DNA of 64,000 nucleotides from assembly GCA_947447465.1 (NCBI GenBank), contig CANFKE010000013.1, positions 25,297-89,296 of the forward strand, written 5' to 3'. This document shows, piece by piece, positions 25,972-34,941 of this stretch. The notes below the pieces were generated by a model. The model was not told where the DNA came from. It did no database searches and saw only the letters and a program-made list of their open reading frames with translations. Source of the stretch: Chitinophagaceae bacterium (GTDB lineage Bacteria > Bacteroidota > Bacteroidia > Chitinophagales > Chitinophagaceae). The position numbers were made by a program, and so were the translations under genes. How positions within the stretch are numbered: the first letter of the stretch is position 1; every line of letters begins with the position of its first letter.

Positions 25972-26147
25972 TGTCATTGAGAGTAGTGAAAGTTGATAGT
26001 AGATGGCAGTTGACATAATTGAATGTCAACACAAATGTGGTATCGCAACAAAAATAATGTAGCGATTTTTGTGTGCATTGCCAAATTAAATTTTCTGTTT
26101 ATATTATTAAATAATTTATTTTTTAAGTCCCGCCTGATTTTCGTGAG

Positions 26148-26156
26148 TTATCCACA
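26148..26156 (+). promoter_or_regulatory. DnaA-box-like sequence TTATCCACA upstream of nrdJ
   Basis: An exact match to the strong DnaA box TTATCCACA lies 116 nt upstream of the nrdJ start. Ribonucleotide reductase genes are controlled by DnaA in some bacteria. It is a single 9-mer, so chance is possible. I see no cobalamin riboswitch and no clear NrdR box in the 240-bp gap. Confidence 0.35.
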
Positions 26157-26272
26157 TGAGTTAATATCCCGGTCATCTTTTGGAAAAGAAGATTCCGGTA
26201 AATTTAGTTTACAATAATTCTGATCCTCCCCTCATCACTAAGCTTTCATAAACACACAAAACCATTTAATTC

Positions 26273-29200
26273 ATGAGCACAACAGCTACGGGTAAAGGGC
26301 TGCCGTTTCATCGGCATTACACACGCGATGGGGTCAATCCATTCGACATGTTCGAGTACGATTATCGTACCTCTGTCATTCGCAACCCTAATGGTGAAAA
26401 GGTCTTTGAAATGACCAATGTTGAAGTGCCTGCGCATTGGTCGCAGATAGCTACCGATATATTAGCGCAAAAATATTTCCGCAAAGCGGGAGTGCCATTG
26501 GCTGACGGTACTACCGGTGGAGAAACTTCTATTAAACAAGTGGCTAACCGACTGGCTGATTGCTGGCGTGCGTGGGGCGAAAAATACAATTACTTTGCAT
26601 CTGCTCAAGATGCACAGGTATTTTATGATGAGCTGGTATATAGCATACTAATGCAAAGCTGTGCGCCTAATTCACCGCAATGGTTCAATACCGGATTGTA
26701 TAATAGCTACGGCATAGAAGGCAAGCCGCAAGGGCATTATTATGTTGATCCGATAACCTGTGTGCTGGAGCGCTCAAAGAATGCATATGAAAGACCACAG
26801 CCACATGCCTGTTTCATTTTAAGTGTTGACGATGATCTGGTGAACGACGGCGGTATCATGGACTTGTGGGTAAGAGAAGCGCGTATTTTCAAATACGGAT
26901 CAGGTGTAGGTACTAATTACTCTAACATTCGTGCTGAGGGGGAAAAGCTTAGTGGCGGTGGCACTTCAAGCGGATTGATGAGTTTCCTGAAGATCGGTGA
27001 CCGGGCTGCAGGTGCGATCAAGAGTGGAGGAACTACACGCCGTGCGGCCAAGATGGTCTGTCTTGATCTAGATCATCCTGAGGTAATAGATTTCATAGAC
27101 TGGAAAGTGCAGGAAGAAAAGAAAGTAGCAGCATTGATAGCGGCCGGTTATCCATCTGACTATGAAGGCGAAGCTTATAAAACAGTATCAGGTCAGAACT
27201 CTAACAATTCGGTTCGAATACCTAATGGTTTCTTCCATAGTCTGGAAAACAATAGTGATTGGGAAATGACCGCCCGTAGTAATGGGAAGGTAATGAAGAC
27301 CATTCCGGCAAAGGAGCTGTGGGAGAAAATTGCATATGCGGCCTGGCGTTGTGCCGACCCCGGCACACAATATGACACTACAATAAATGAGTGGCATACC
27401 TGCCCTGAGGGTGGTCATATCAGAGCGTCCAATCCTTGCTCGGAATATATGTTCCTGGATAATACTGCCTGTAATCTGGCATCATTGAATCTGCGACGTT
27501 TCTTCAATGAAGAGACAGGTCGTTTTGATGTGGCCGGTTTTGAATACATGACCAGATTGTGGACAGTAGTGCTGGAGATATCTGTACTCATGGCACAATT
27601 CCCATCTCCTGAAGTGGCGCAACTCAGTTATGATTATCGTACGCTCGGGTTGGGTTATGCCAACCTGGGGTCTATGATGATGGTGAGTGGTATTGCATAT
27701 GATAGTGAGGAAGGACGCGCGATAGCAGGTGCTATCACAGCAATAATGAATGGCGTAGCGTATAAGACATCGGCCGAAATGGCTGCAAGTTTGGGCACTT
27801 TTGCTCGCTACAATGAGAACAAAGATCACATGATGCGGGTAATGCGTAATCATCGTGCCGCTGCTTATGATGCTACTGATGCTTATGAAGGTCTGGAAAT
27901 AAAACCGGTAGGTATCAATGCCAAGTATTGCCCCGACTATCTGCTGAAGGCCGCCACAAAAGCATGGGATGATGCCGTGCAGATGGGAGAACAATATGGC
28001 TATCGTAATGCACAGGCAACGGTGATCGCTCCTACAGGTACAATAGGGTTGGTGATGGATTGTGATACTACAGGTGTGGAACCTGATTTTGCATTGGTGA
28101 AATTCAAGAAGTTATCGGGTGGTGGTTATTTTAAGATCATCAACCAGTCTATACCGGCTGCATTGAAGAAGCTGGGCTATACTGCCGAGGAAGCAGATGC
28201 CATAGTAAAGTATGCGAAAGGTCATGGTACATTTGCAGGTGCACCTTATATCAATCATCAGAGCCTTAGTGAGAAAGGCTTTATTTCGGAAGAAATAAAG
28301 AAGCTCGATCAGGCAGTAGAAAGTGCATTTGAGGCGGGGTTTGTTTTTAATGTCTATACCCTTGGTGAGAGTTGCTTACAGCGTTTAGGGTTTACTCCGG
28401 AACAATATTATGCACCTGATTTCAGCTTGTTGCATGAGTTGGGCTTTACAGATGAGGAAATAGAGGCAGCCAATGATTATGCCTGCGGTACCATGATGAT
28501 GGAGGGTGCACCATTGCTGAAGAAAGAACATTTATCGGTATTTGATTGTGCCAATAAGTGCGGTAAGAAAGGAGAGCGGTACATACATGCGCATGGTCAC
28601 ATCAGAATGATGGGTGCTGTGCAGCCGTTCATCAGCGGAGCCATTTCCAAGACCATCAATCTGCCCAACGAAGCATCTGTAGATGAGATCAAAGATTGTT
28701 ATTTCTTAAGCTGGCAGCTGGGTCTGAAAGCCTGTGCGCTCTACCGCGACGGTTCTAAACTGAGCCAGCCGCTGAGCACCAAGAGTGATAGTAAAAAGAA
28801 AGAAAAGGAAGAAGTAAAAGATGACAATACTGCTCCGGTAGCAGAAGCACAGCAAATAGTGGACATGAGCTTGCTTACTGTAGAAGATCTGCTGGAAGAG
28901 GTAAACAGGAGAGTGCAGGAGAGTCCGGATACGCAGTTGAAGCGTGAGCTGAGCCGGATAGTGGAACGTAAACAATTGCCTGCTAAAAGGAGAGGATATA
29001 CCATAAAGGGTAAAGTGGGTGGTCAGGCCATGTTCCTGAGGACAGGCGAATACGGAGATGGTACGCTCGGTGAGATCTTTATAGATATGGCCAAAGAAGG
29101 AGCTACAATGCGCAGTATGCTGAATAGTTTTGCCATAGCCATTTCTGTAGGGCTGCAATATGGTGTGCCGCTGGAGGAGTATGTTGACAAGTTCATATTC

Positions 29201-29605
29201 TCCCGCTTTGAGCCTTCAGGTATCGTAGAACACCCGAATATCAAATCGGCAACTTCTGTGCTCGATTATATCTTCAGATTGCTGGCATATGAATATCTTG
29301 ATAGGGATGATCTGGTGCATGTACAGGATCCAGACAAGAGACCTCATCACGAAGAAGTAGAGGCACAAAAACAGTATGAACTCTCTCAGGTACGCATCAC
29401 ACAACCGGCATCCAATCTGGCTAAGCCCAAACCTGTAAGTGCCCCTGCTCCGGTGAGCCTGATGGCCCAGAATAGTGCTGATCTGAAAAAAATGATGGGT
29501 ACCAGTGCTGATGCCCCGGCTTGTCGCCAGTGTGGTAATATCACTCTGCGCAATGGCACCTGCTATATGTGTCCTAATTGCGGTACTACCACCGGTTGCA
29601 GCTAA
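26273..29605 (+). CDS. nrdJ: Adenosylcobalamin-dependent (class II) ribonucleoside-diphosphate reductase
   Basis: The protein has 1110 residues. It contains APNSPQWFNTGLY, HACFILSVDDDL (Cys180), KYGSGVGTNYSNIR, NPCSEYMFLDNTACNLASLNL (387-407, Cys389 and Cys400) and PTGTIGLVMDCDTTG. By comparison with known class II enzymes, Cys389 would carry the thiyl radical and Cys180/Cys400 the reducing pair. After residue about 830 comes a charged linker, then a TSCPD-like domain (YTIKGKVGGQAMFLRTGEYGDGTLGEIF), and a C-terminal zinc-ribbon-like cluster CRQCGNI...CYMCPNCG. It makes deoxynucleotides and needs vitamin B12 but no oxygen. It is monocistronic with a strong terminator. Confidence 0.96.
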   Translation: MSTTATGKGLPFHRHYTRDGVNPFDMFEYDYRTSVIRNPNGEKVFEMTNVEVPAHWSQIATDILAQKYFRKAGVPLADGTTGGETSIKQVANRLADCWRAWGEKYNYFASAQDAQVFYDELVYSILMQSCAPNSPQWFNTGLYNSYGIEGKPQGHYYVDPITCVLERSKNAYERPQPHACFILSVDDDLVNDGGIMDLWVREARIFKYGSGVGTNYSNIRAEGEKLSGGGTSSGLMSFLKIGDRAAGAIKSGGTTRRAAKMVCLDLDHPEVIDFIDWKVQEEKKVAALIAAGYPSDYEGEAYKTVSGQNSNNSVRIPNGFFHSLENNSDWEMTARSNGKVMKTIPAKELWEKIAYAAWRCADPGTQYDTTINEWHTCPEGGHIRASNPCSEYMFLDNTACNLASLNLRRFFNEETGRFDVAGFEYMTRLWTVVLEISVLMAQFPSPEVAQLSYDYRTLGLGYANLGSMMMVSGIAYDSEEGRAIAGAITAIMNGVAYKTSAEMAASLGTFARYNENKDHMMRVMRNHRAAAYDATDAYEGLEIKPVGINAKYCPDYLLKAATKAWDDAVQMGEQYGYRNAQATVIAPTGTIGLVMDCDTTGVEPDFALVKFKKLSGGGYFKIINQSIPAALKKLGYTAEEADAIVKYAKGHGTFAGAPYINHQSLSEKGFISEEIKKLDQAVESAFEAGFVFNVYTLGESCLQRLGFTPEQYYAPDFSLLHELGFTDEEIEAANDYACGTMMMEGAPLLKKEHLSVFDCANKCGKKGERYIHAHGHIRMMGAVQPFISGAISKTINLPNEASVDEIKDCYFLSWQLGLKACALYRDGSKLSQPLSTKSDSKKKEKEEVKDDNTAPVAEAQQIVDMSLLTVEDLLEEVNRRVQESPDTQLKRELSRIVERKQLPAKRRGYTIKGKVGGQAMFLRTGEYGDGTLGEIFIDMAKEGATMRSMLNSFAIAISVGLQYGVPLEEYVDKFIFSRFEPSGIVEHPNIKSATSVLDYIFRLLAYEYLDRDDLVHVQDPDKRPHHEEVEAQKQYELSQVRITQPASNLAKPKPVSAPAPVSLMAQNSADLKKMMGTSADAPACRQCGNITLRNGTCYMCPNCGTTTGCS

Positions 29606-29620
29606 TCATCTGTATCACAT

Positions 29621-29660
29621 TATACAAAAGAAGCCACCGACAGGTGGCTTCTTTTGTATA
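29621..29660. terminator. Bidirectional terminator between nrdJ and the GNAT gene
   Basis: An 18-bp perfect stem (29621-29638 with 29643-29660) around the loop GACA, with A-rich and T-rich bases on the two arms, lies between convergent genes. Confidence 0.92.
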
Positions 29661-29689
29661 TCCATGAAGTAGTTATAAATATTGAGAAG

Positions 29690-30244
29690 TTATTTCTTAG
29701 GTGTGAGCAAAGAGTAAATTGCTGAGTCCAGAAATCGTCCGTTGTAATAGTAGTTCTCTCTAAAGTGCGCTTCTTTCACAAATCCTGCACGTTCCAGCAA
29801 TCTCTGTGAAGACATATTACCCGGGTTTATGTTCGCTTCGATAGAATGTAATTCCATTTCATAAAAGCCATAATGTATCACCGACTGCAAGGCTTCCTGC
29901 ATGATGCCTTTGCCCTGATGGTCGGGGTGCAGGACGTAGCCTATTTCTGCCCGGTAGTTGGGTCTGTCCAGCCGCCACAAGGCTATGTTGCCTATCATTT
30001 TTTCTGTTCCCTTCGGCACTATGTTCCATGATATCCCTGTATTGTTTACCCGGTTATCAATTAATGTTTGAATGAATGTTTTGGCTTCCTCTATGGATTC
30101 CGCAGGATCTCTGTCCACATATTTGATGACATCGGCATCAGATCTTAGGTAGAAAACTTCTTGAGCATCATCCATTGTCGCCTCTCTCAGTATCAGGCGT
30201 TCTGTGACCAGTGTAGGGAATGGTGTAAAATTTACTTCAAGCAT
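29690..30244 (-). CDS. GNAT acetyltransferase, RimJ/RimL type
   Basis: The protein has 184 residues. It begins with the RimJ/RimL-like TERLILREATMDDAQEVFYLRSD and contains the acetyl-CoA-binding segment IGYVLHPDHQGKGIMQEALQ (Q-x-x-G-K/G-x-G/A), then SIEANINPGNMSSQRLLERAGFVKEAHFREN, the C-terminal signature of this branch. It should N-acetylate a protein N-terminus or a small amine in the cytoplasm; the target is not known. A -7 box lies 31 nt upstream. Confidence 0.92.
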   Translation of the reverse strand: MLEVNFTPFPTLVTERLILREATMDDAQEVFYLRSDADVIKYVDRDPAESIEEAKTFIQTLIDNRVNNTGISWNIVPKGTEKMIGNIALWRLDRPNYRAEIGYVLHPDHQGKGIMQEALQSVIHYGFYEMELHSIEANINPGNMSSQRLLERAGFVKEAHFRENYYYNGRFLDSAIYSLLTPKK

Positions 30245-30275
30245 TTTATTCTCATTTACAGGTAATGTGAATTTT

Positions 30276-30283
30276 CAAAGATA
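30276..30283 (-). promoter_or_regulatory. Bacteroidota-type -7 box for the GNAT gene
   Basis: CAAAGATA on the plus strand (TATCTTTG on the minus strand), 31 nt upstream of the start at 30244. Confidence 0.5.
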
Positions 30284-30348
30284 TAATTTTCTATCGTTGT
30301 CATATTTAGTAATATTAGGTTGGTTTAATACGCTGAATATCAATTTCT

Positions 30349-31527
30349 ATGTTGCGCAAAATATCATTGTGTCTGATACTCTTCATGCTTGTTGCTATTG
30401 CAGGATGCAAAAAGAAGGTTCCCCAAAATGCATTGAAGGGCTATTGGTGTAAGCGTTATACCGGTACCATTGCAGGTCAGCCGGTAGTGGTCAGCATTTT
30501 CTGCGATGGTGATAATACTGCTAGAGGTACTTATTATTACGTCAATAAAAGCGAGATACTTTACTTGTCTCTGAGCAATGACTCTGCTAATGCCGGGCAT
30601 GTACTTGTTGAAGAATCCTTAATTACGGATAGAGAAAGTGAAATAGAGTCTGTTGATGAAGATAGTGAGATGACCAACTTCTGGGATGTGGTGTTCGATG
30701 CTGATAGTGTTTCTGGAAAATTTCATAAAGATAAAGGTGCTCCGGTTTATGAGATCAGTCTGCATGAAGATTATGCAGGTGCATATCCTTTTAGTTATGC
30801 TCGCTTTGATGATTCTGTTTCTATAAAGAATGGTAAATGGGGTGGTGATGCTATGGGGTCATGTTTAGGTATTATTCCTGCTGCTGAAGTAAACAAAGAG
30901 GATGCAGCATTTATAACAGATGGTATCCGTAGGTTACTCAGCTTTGGCGATACCGGCAGAATGGCTGCACAGAAAGCAGGTGGTAAGGATTACCAGAAGG
31001 CATTTGTACATGAATATCTGGAAGGGTTCAAGAGAGATATAAAGGAGTGGCAGGATGATAGCCTTGCACCTGAGCCTATGGGGCGGTATGAGCAGTTCGC
31101 CGATATTATTCCGTTGTATAACAGTAATGGGATACTTGTTATAGGCAATCAGTGGTACGACTATTCAGGTGGTGCGCATGGTAATCATGGATCGTCATAT
31201 GTGAATATGGATGTCAAAGCGAAAAAAATATGGCAACTGGCAGATATTATACAAATAGACAGTGTCGCTATCAGCAGGCTGCTGATAGCGGAAGCAAGGG
31301 CGAAATTCAAGATGAAGGCTGATGCACCAATTGAAGATGTCTTTTTTGCAAAGTCGATTCCGGCAAATAATAATTTCATAGTAGGCGACAGAGGACTGAC
31401 GTTCTGCTACAATCCGTATGATATTGCCAGCTATGCAGATGGGGAGATAATGCTCTTCGTTCCCTATAATAAAATGAAGTCCTTGATAAGGCCTGAGTTC
31501 ATAACCAGAATGGGCTTGAAGCTATGA
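30349..31527 (+). CDS. Lipoprotein with DUF4163/DUF3298-like (RsiV/PdaC-like) region
   Basis: The protein has 392 residues. The lipoprotein signal is CLILFMLVAIAGC. The first half is a beta-rich domain (GYWCKRYTGTIAGQPVVVSIFCDGDN). The second half has the DUF4163/DUF3298 layout: a dimer-like segment with FVHEYLEGFKRDIKEW, YEQFADIIPLYNSNGILVI, the conserved YDYSGGAHGNHG and LADIIQIDSVAISRLL, ending YNPYDIASYADGEIMLFVPY. Relatives include lysozyme-responsive anti-sigma factor RsiV and the deacetylase-associated PdaC domain. It is anchored in a membrane facing outward. Its end overlaps that of dtd by 29 nt, tail to tail. Confidence 0.85.
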   Translation: MLRKISLCLILFMLVAIAGCKKKVPQNALKGYWCKRYTGTIAGQPVVVSIFCDGDNTARGTYYYVNKSEILYLSLSNDSANAGHVLVEESLITDRESEIESVDEDSEMTNFWDVVFDADSVSGKFHKDKGAPVYEISLHEDYAGAYPFSYARFDDSVSIKNGKWGGDAMGSCLGIIPAAEVNKEDAAFITDGIRRLLSFGDTGRMAAQKAGGKDYQKAFVHEYLEGFKRDIKEWQDDSLAPEPMGRYEQFADIIPLYNSNGILVIGNQWYDYSGGAHGNHGSSYVNMDVKAKKIWQLADIIQIDSVAISRLLIAEARAKFKMKADAPIEDVFFAKSIPANNNFIVGDRGLTFCYNPYDIASYADGEIMLFVPYNKMKSLIRPEFITRMGLKL

Positions 31528-31990
31528 GTTGGCGGGCTTTATCCCTGTTCTTACTATCCATAATGATAGTTACAGGCCCGTCATTGATCAATGCCACTTT
31601 CATATCTGCTCCAAATATTCCCGTGGCTACGGGCTTGCCGGTTTTTTCTGTCAGGCACTTGGTGAAAAACTCATATAATGGAATAGCTTGCTCAGGTCTG
31701 GCTGCTTTAATGAATGAAGGCCTGTTGCCTTTTTTATATTGAGCATGAAGGGTGAACTGGCTGATAAGTAATATATCGCCATCTGCACTTATTATATCCT
31801 TGTTCATCATGCCGGCTTCATCTGCAAACACACGCAATAAGGCAATTTTGCCGCACAGCCATTCAGCATCCTCCTGTGTGTCTGCTGTTTCAATACCCAG
31901 CAGTATCATAAAACCATGTTGTATGGCTGCTTTTATTGTGCTATCTATAGTTACACTGGCCTGACTTACTCGTTGTATCACTACTCTCAT
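31499..31990 (-). CDS. dtd: D-aminoacyl-tRNA deacylase
   Basis: The protein has 163 residues from ATG 31990 (MRVVIQRVSQASVTID, the classic Dtd start); an ATG three codons upstream is less likely. It has the catalytic motifs SQFTLHAQYKKGNRPSF and NDGPVTIIMDS (the Gly-Pro cis motif). It frees D-amino acids, and mischarged glycine, from tRNA in the cytoplasm. It is slightly longer than the common 145-150 residues because of a C-terminal extension after NDGPVT, and its last 29 nt are antisense to the end of the neighbouring lipoprotein gene. Confidence 0.95.
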   Translation of the reverse strand: MRVVIQRVSQASVTIDSTIKAAIQHGFMILLGIETADTQEDAEWLCGKIALLRVFADEAGMMNKDIISADGDILLISQFTLHAQYKKGNRPSFIKAARPEQAIPLYEFFTKCLTEKTGKPVATGIFGADMKVALINDGPVTIIMDSKNRDKARQLIASSPFWL

Positions 31991-32081
31991 AGGGTACAAA
32001 TGTGAAGATTTATTATTAAACAGGCAATACTGATATTGATTTTCAAATTAGCCAGATGGCTTACTTATCAAAATATCGTCC

Positions 32082-32089
32082 TAATTTTG
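32082..32089 (+). promoter_or_regulatory. Bacteroidota-type -7 box TAATTTTG for gldC
   Basis: A TAnnTTTG match 20 nt upstream of the gldC start. Confidence 0.55.
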
Positions 32090-32109
32090 CCCACTTAAAA
32101 TAAGATATT

Positions 32110-32454
32110 ATGACTTCTAATATAAACATAGAGATCACACTGGCAGAAGATAAAATGCCTGAGCACATTCAATGGACAGCGCCTGATGGTGGTGTTTCTG
32201 AACCGCAGAAAGCAAAAGCATTCCTGCTGGGCTTGTGGGATGGAGAAGCAAAAGAAGCTTTGCGTATAGACCTCTGGACCTCTAAGATGATGGTAGATGA
32301 AATGAACGATTTCTACTTCCAGACCCTTTTTGCAATGGCCGATACCTATGCACGCGCTACAAAAAATGGTGAACTGGCAAAGGAAATGAAAGATTTTGCA
32401 AAAGAATTTCTGAAGAAGGCTTCAGATGCTATGGCAGCGTCTGAGAATAAATAA
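32110..32454 (+). CDS. gldC: Gliding motility protein GldC
   Basis: The protein has 114 residues, full length. The sequence MTSNINIEITLAEDKMPEHI, WTAPDGG, AFLLGLWDGEAKEALRIDLWTSKM and MNDFYFQTLFAMADTYARAT matches the GldC family of Bacteroidota. GldC is a small cytoplasmic protein first found in gliding Flavobacterium; it aids gliding but is not part of the core T9SS and is also present in non-gliding species. It is monocistronic, with a -7 box upstream and a strong terminator. It fits with three T9SS cargo proteins encoded in this window. Confidence 0.93.
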   Translation: MTSNINIEITLAEDKMPEHIQWTAPDGGVSEPQKAKAFLLGLWDGEAKEALRIDLWTSKMMVDEMNDFYFQTLFAMADTYARATKNGELAKEMKDFAKEFLKKASDAMAASENK

Positions 32455-32473
32455 CTTGACTACTGCATAAAAA

Positions 32474-32513
32474 AATGTCGCCGGAAAGATGTCAGATATC
32501 TTCCGGCGACATT
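32474..32513. terminator. Bidirectional terminator between gldC and the nitronate monooxygenase-like gene
   Basis: A 13-bp perfect stem (32474-32486 with 32501-32513), preceded by an A-run and followed by a T-rich stretch, between convergent genes. Confidence 0.88.
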
Positions 32514-32534
32514 GTTATTTTATGTCAATTCACA

Positions 32535-33515
32535 TCAGTAGCCAAACGGATTGGCACTTGCGATCTTGAACGCTCCCCATATTTCCGAAACCACTTCTGC
32601 AGCAGGTTTTATTTCTTTAATAATGCTGCTCACCTGCCCTATTTCCAATTCCCCTTCAGTCATGTCGCCTTCAAACATGCCTTTTTTGGCTCTCCCGCGA
32701 CCTAACAGTTCTTGCAGTATTTCTGTATCTGCTCCGCCGGTCTCCGCCGCAATTACCTTATTGGCAAAATCATTTTTGATCAGTCTTACAGGTGTAAGCT
32801 TCTTTAAGGAGAGCACTGTATCGCCTTCGTTAGCTGATAAGATAGCTTGTTTAAAGGCCATGTGACTTGAAGCCTCAGGCGTACATACAAAACGACTGCC
32901 TATCTGTACTCCTTCAGCGCCCAATGCCATTACGGCTAACATTCCTCTTCCGGTACCTATACCACCCGCAGCGATCAATGGAATATTAATTGCCTCACGA
33001 ACAGCAGGTATGAGGCAAAGTGTTGTGGTCTCTTCGCGACCATTATGTCCACCCGCTTCAAAGCCCTCGGCAACTACGGCATCAACGCCTGCATCTTCAC
33101 ATTTTTTAGCAAATTTGGCGCTGGACACCACATGCACTACTATGATCCCATGTTCCTTCAGTTTAGCGGTCCAGGTTTTTGGGTTGCCTGCTGAAGTAAA
33201 AACTATAGGCACTTTTTCTTCTATTATCGTAGCTACATGGGTTTCAATGTCAGGATATAATAACGGCAGATTTACCGCGAATGGTTTATCAGATGCCTTC
33301 TTATATTGCTGTATGTGCTCCATAAGAATGTGTGGATACATACTGCCTGCACCAATGATGCCCAACCCACCTGCATTGCTGACTGCAGATGCCAGTTTCC
33401 AGCCGGAAGCCCAGATCATACCTGCCTGAATAATTGGGTATTGAATACCGAACAATCGGGTGATCCGATTATCGAAACCGTTGCCATCTTCTGTAAATTT
33501 TCCCTGAAATATCAT
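32535..33515 (-). CDS. Nitronate monooxygenase-like FMN enzyme (2-nitropropane dioxygenase family)
   Basis: The protein has 326 residues and a TIM-barrel FMN enzyme layout: FGIQYPIIQAGMIWASG, AVSNAGGLGIIGAGSM, VDAVVAEGFEAGGHNG, IPLIAAGGIGTGRGMLAVMALGAEGVQIGSRFVCTPEA. These are the substrate and FMN-phosphate binding motifs of the family. Members oxidise alkyl nitronates, or act as enoyl-ACP reductase FabK; the AGGHNG-type histidine favours the nitronate/oxidoreductase side, but this is not decided by sequence. It is cytoplasmic and lies 33 bp after the end of the M16 peptidase gene on the same strand. Confidence 0.9.
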   Translation of the reverse strand: MIFQGKFTEDGNGFDNRITRLFGIQYPIIQAGMIWASGWKLASAVSNAGGLGIIGAGSMYPHILMEHIQQYKKASDKPFAVNLPLLYPDIETHVATIIEEKVPIVFTSAGNPKTWTAKLKEHGIIVVHVVSSAKFAKKCEDAGVDAVVAEGFEAGGHNGREETTTLCLIPAVREAINIPLIAAGGIGTGRGMLAVMALGAEGVQIGSRFVCTPEASSHMAFKQAILSANEGDTVLSLKKLTPVRLIKNDFANKVIAAETGGADTEILQELLGRGRAKKGMFEGDMTEGELEIGQVSSIIKEIKPAAEVVSEIWGAFKIASANPFGY

Positions 33516-33547
33516 GGAATGATCAGCTGTTTATTTCGTTAATGATA

Positions 33548-34807
33548 TTATGCGGTTACGGCCTGTTTTTTCAGGTAGAACATAGTGTTGCAATTGCCTT
33601 CCCTGAATATTTCTTTGGCTGTTGTCTGTAGAAATTCAGCTGTTACTGCATTATAATGATCCCATTCTTTATTGATCATCTCCGCATCTCCCAGCAATTC
33701 ATAGAATGCAAGATTGTTGGCCCGGTTGAGCAAGGTCATGTCTTCGAATGAGATCATGGCCTCTATCTTGTTCTTCGCTTTTTGCAGTTCAGCTTCAGTG
33801 ATGCCTTCAGCTACCAATAATGCAATTTCTTTTTCTACTGCTTCATTGGCCGCCTCAATTGTTTTGCCTTCGCGGATCTTGCCTTCTATCACTACCAATC
33901 CCGGATCCAGACTGCCGGTGTGATAGCAGTTGATGTTACTGAACAACTGTTGTTCCTTGACCAATCTTTGATATAGTCTTGATGAAAAACCGCTGCCCAT
34001 GACTTCCGTTATCAGATCGGTAGCATAATATGGATCGGTAAGTCTGCCGGTCATATGCCAGGCCTTATACAAGGCATCAAGCGGCACATCTGCATGTACT
34101 GTTTTGGTTCTGGCTACTTCTTGCTTTGGTTCAGCTACTATATTGCGGGTATATTTCTCTCCTGCGGGAATATCTCCGAACCATTTTTGTGATAGCTCAC
34201 GCACCTGCTCTGTAGTCACATTGCCGGCCACACACATAACTGCATTCTGCGGACGATAGTGTTTAAAAAAGAAGGCTTTTACATCTGTAAGTTCAGCAGT
34301 CTCAATTTGTTCCAGATTTTTACCTATGGTCGGCCATTGGTAAGGGTGGGTAGTGTATGCCAGCGAGCGTAACTGATGCCACGCGTCGCCATAAGGCTTA
34401 TTCAGATAATGTTCTTTAAATTCTTCTGATACTACTTTGCGCTGCACATCAAGGCTCTTTTCGCTGAATGCCAGCGATAGCATCCGGTCACTCTCCAGCC
34501 AGAAAGCAGTTTCCATATTTTTGAGTGGCAGTTGTATGTAGTAATTTGTTATGTCATTGGTGGTATAAGCATTATTCTCACCTCCGGCCATTTGCAAGGG
34601 TTCATCGTATTCAGGGATATTCACGCTGCCGCCAAACATAAGGTGTTCAAACAAATGTGCAAATCCCGTTCGGGCTGCTTCCTCATCACGCGCTCCCACA
34701 TCAAACAATATATTCATAGCCACCATTGGGGTAGCAGTATCTTTATGTACTATAACTCTGAGCCCGTTATCCAGAGTAAATTTCTCAAATTGAAGCATAT
34801 TATTCAT
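33548..34807 (-). CDS. M16-family zinc peptidase, single-module type
   Basis: The protein has 419 residues without a signal peptide. The inverse zinc motif HxxEH appears as HLFEH (51-55) in ARTGFAHLFEHLMFGGS, with the downstream ENNAYTTNDITNYYIQLP region and a second helix of metal-ligand type (SEKSLDVQRKVVSEEFKEH). The second, inactive-like M16 domain covers the last 200 residues. The family cleaves short peptides; it may act in the cytoplasm or, if exported with a partner, in the periplasm. It is 33 bp upstream of the nitronate monooxygenase-like gene and has a -7 box. Confidence 0.92.
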   Translation of the reverse strand: MNNMLQFEKFTLDNGLRVIVHKDTATPMVAMNILFDVGARDEEAARTGFAHLFEHLMFGGSVNIPEYDEPLQMAGGENNAYTTNDITNYYIQLPLKNMETAFWLESDRMLSLAFSEKSLDVQRKVVSEEFKEHYLNKPYGDAWHQLRSLAYTTHPYQWPTIGKNLEQIETAELTDVKAFFFKHYRPQNAVMCVAGNVTTEQVRELSQKWFGDIPAGEKYTRNIVAEPKQEVARTKTVHADVPLDALYKAWHMTGRLTDPYYATDLITEVMGSGFSSRLYQRLVKEQQLFSNINCYHTGSLDPGLVVIEGKIREGKTIEAANEAVEKEIALLVAEGITEAELQKAKNKIEAMISFEDMTLLNRANNLAFYELLGDAEMINKEWDHYNAVTAEFLQTTAKEIFREGNCNTMFYLKKQAVTA

Positions 34808-34818
34808 TTAGAACATGC

Positions 34819-34826
34819 CAAAGTTA
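34819..34826 (-). promoter_or_regulatory. Bacteroidota-type -7 box for the M16 gene
   Basis: CAAAGTTA on the plus strand (TAACTTTG on the minus strand), 11 nt upstream of the start at 34807, giving a very short leader. Confidence 0.5.
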
Positions 34827-34862
34827 ACAGAAAATATACCTAAAAGGTTTGGGTCATTTAAA

Positions 34863-34885
34863 TGTTATCATTGTGTATAACAATG
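34863..34885 (+). promoter_or_regulatory. Nested inverted repeat, operator candidate for the receptor operon
   Basis: TGTTAT-N8-ATAACA (34863-34882) overlaps CATTGT-N5-ACAATG (34869-34885). Both are perfect. It lies 33 nt upstream of the -7 box of the receptor operon and 37 nt upstream of the box of the divergent M16 gene. The TGTTAT...ATAACA form is like Zur/Fur-family metal-regulator operators; the assignment is inferred. Confidence 0.4.
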
Positions 34886-34917
34886 CTATAGCCCTAATTC
34901 GGCATGGTTATTGTTTG

Positions 34918-34925
34918 TAATTTTG
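34918..34925 (+). promoter_or_regulatory. Bacteroidota-type -7 box TAATTTTG for the receptor operon
   Basis: A TAnnTTTG match 16 nt upstream of TTG 34942 and 37 nt upstream of ATG 34963. Confidence 0.55.
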
Positions 34926-34941
34926 TACAAATTATACCTGA

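Noticed and set aside
26017..26272. Cobalamin riboswitch upstream of nrdJ
   Set aside because: No B12-box-like sequence or suitable long stem structure could be seen in the 240-bp gap.
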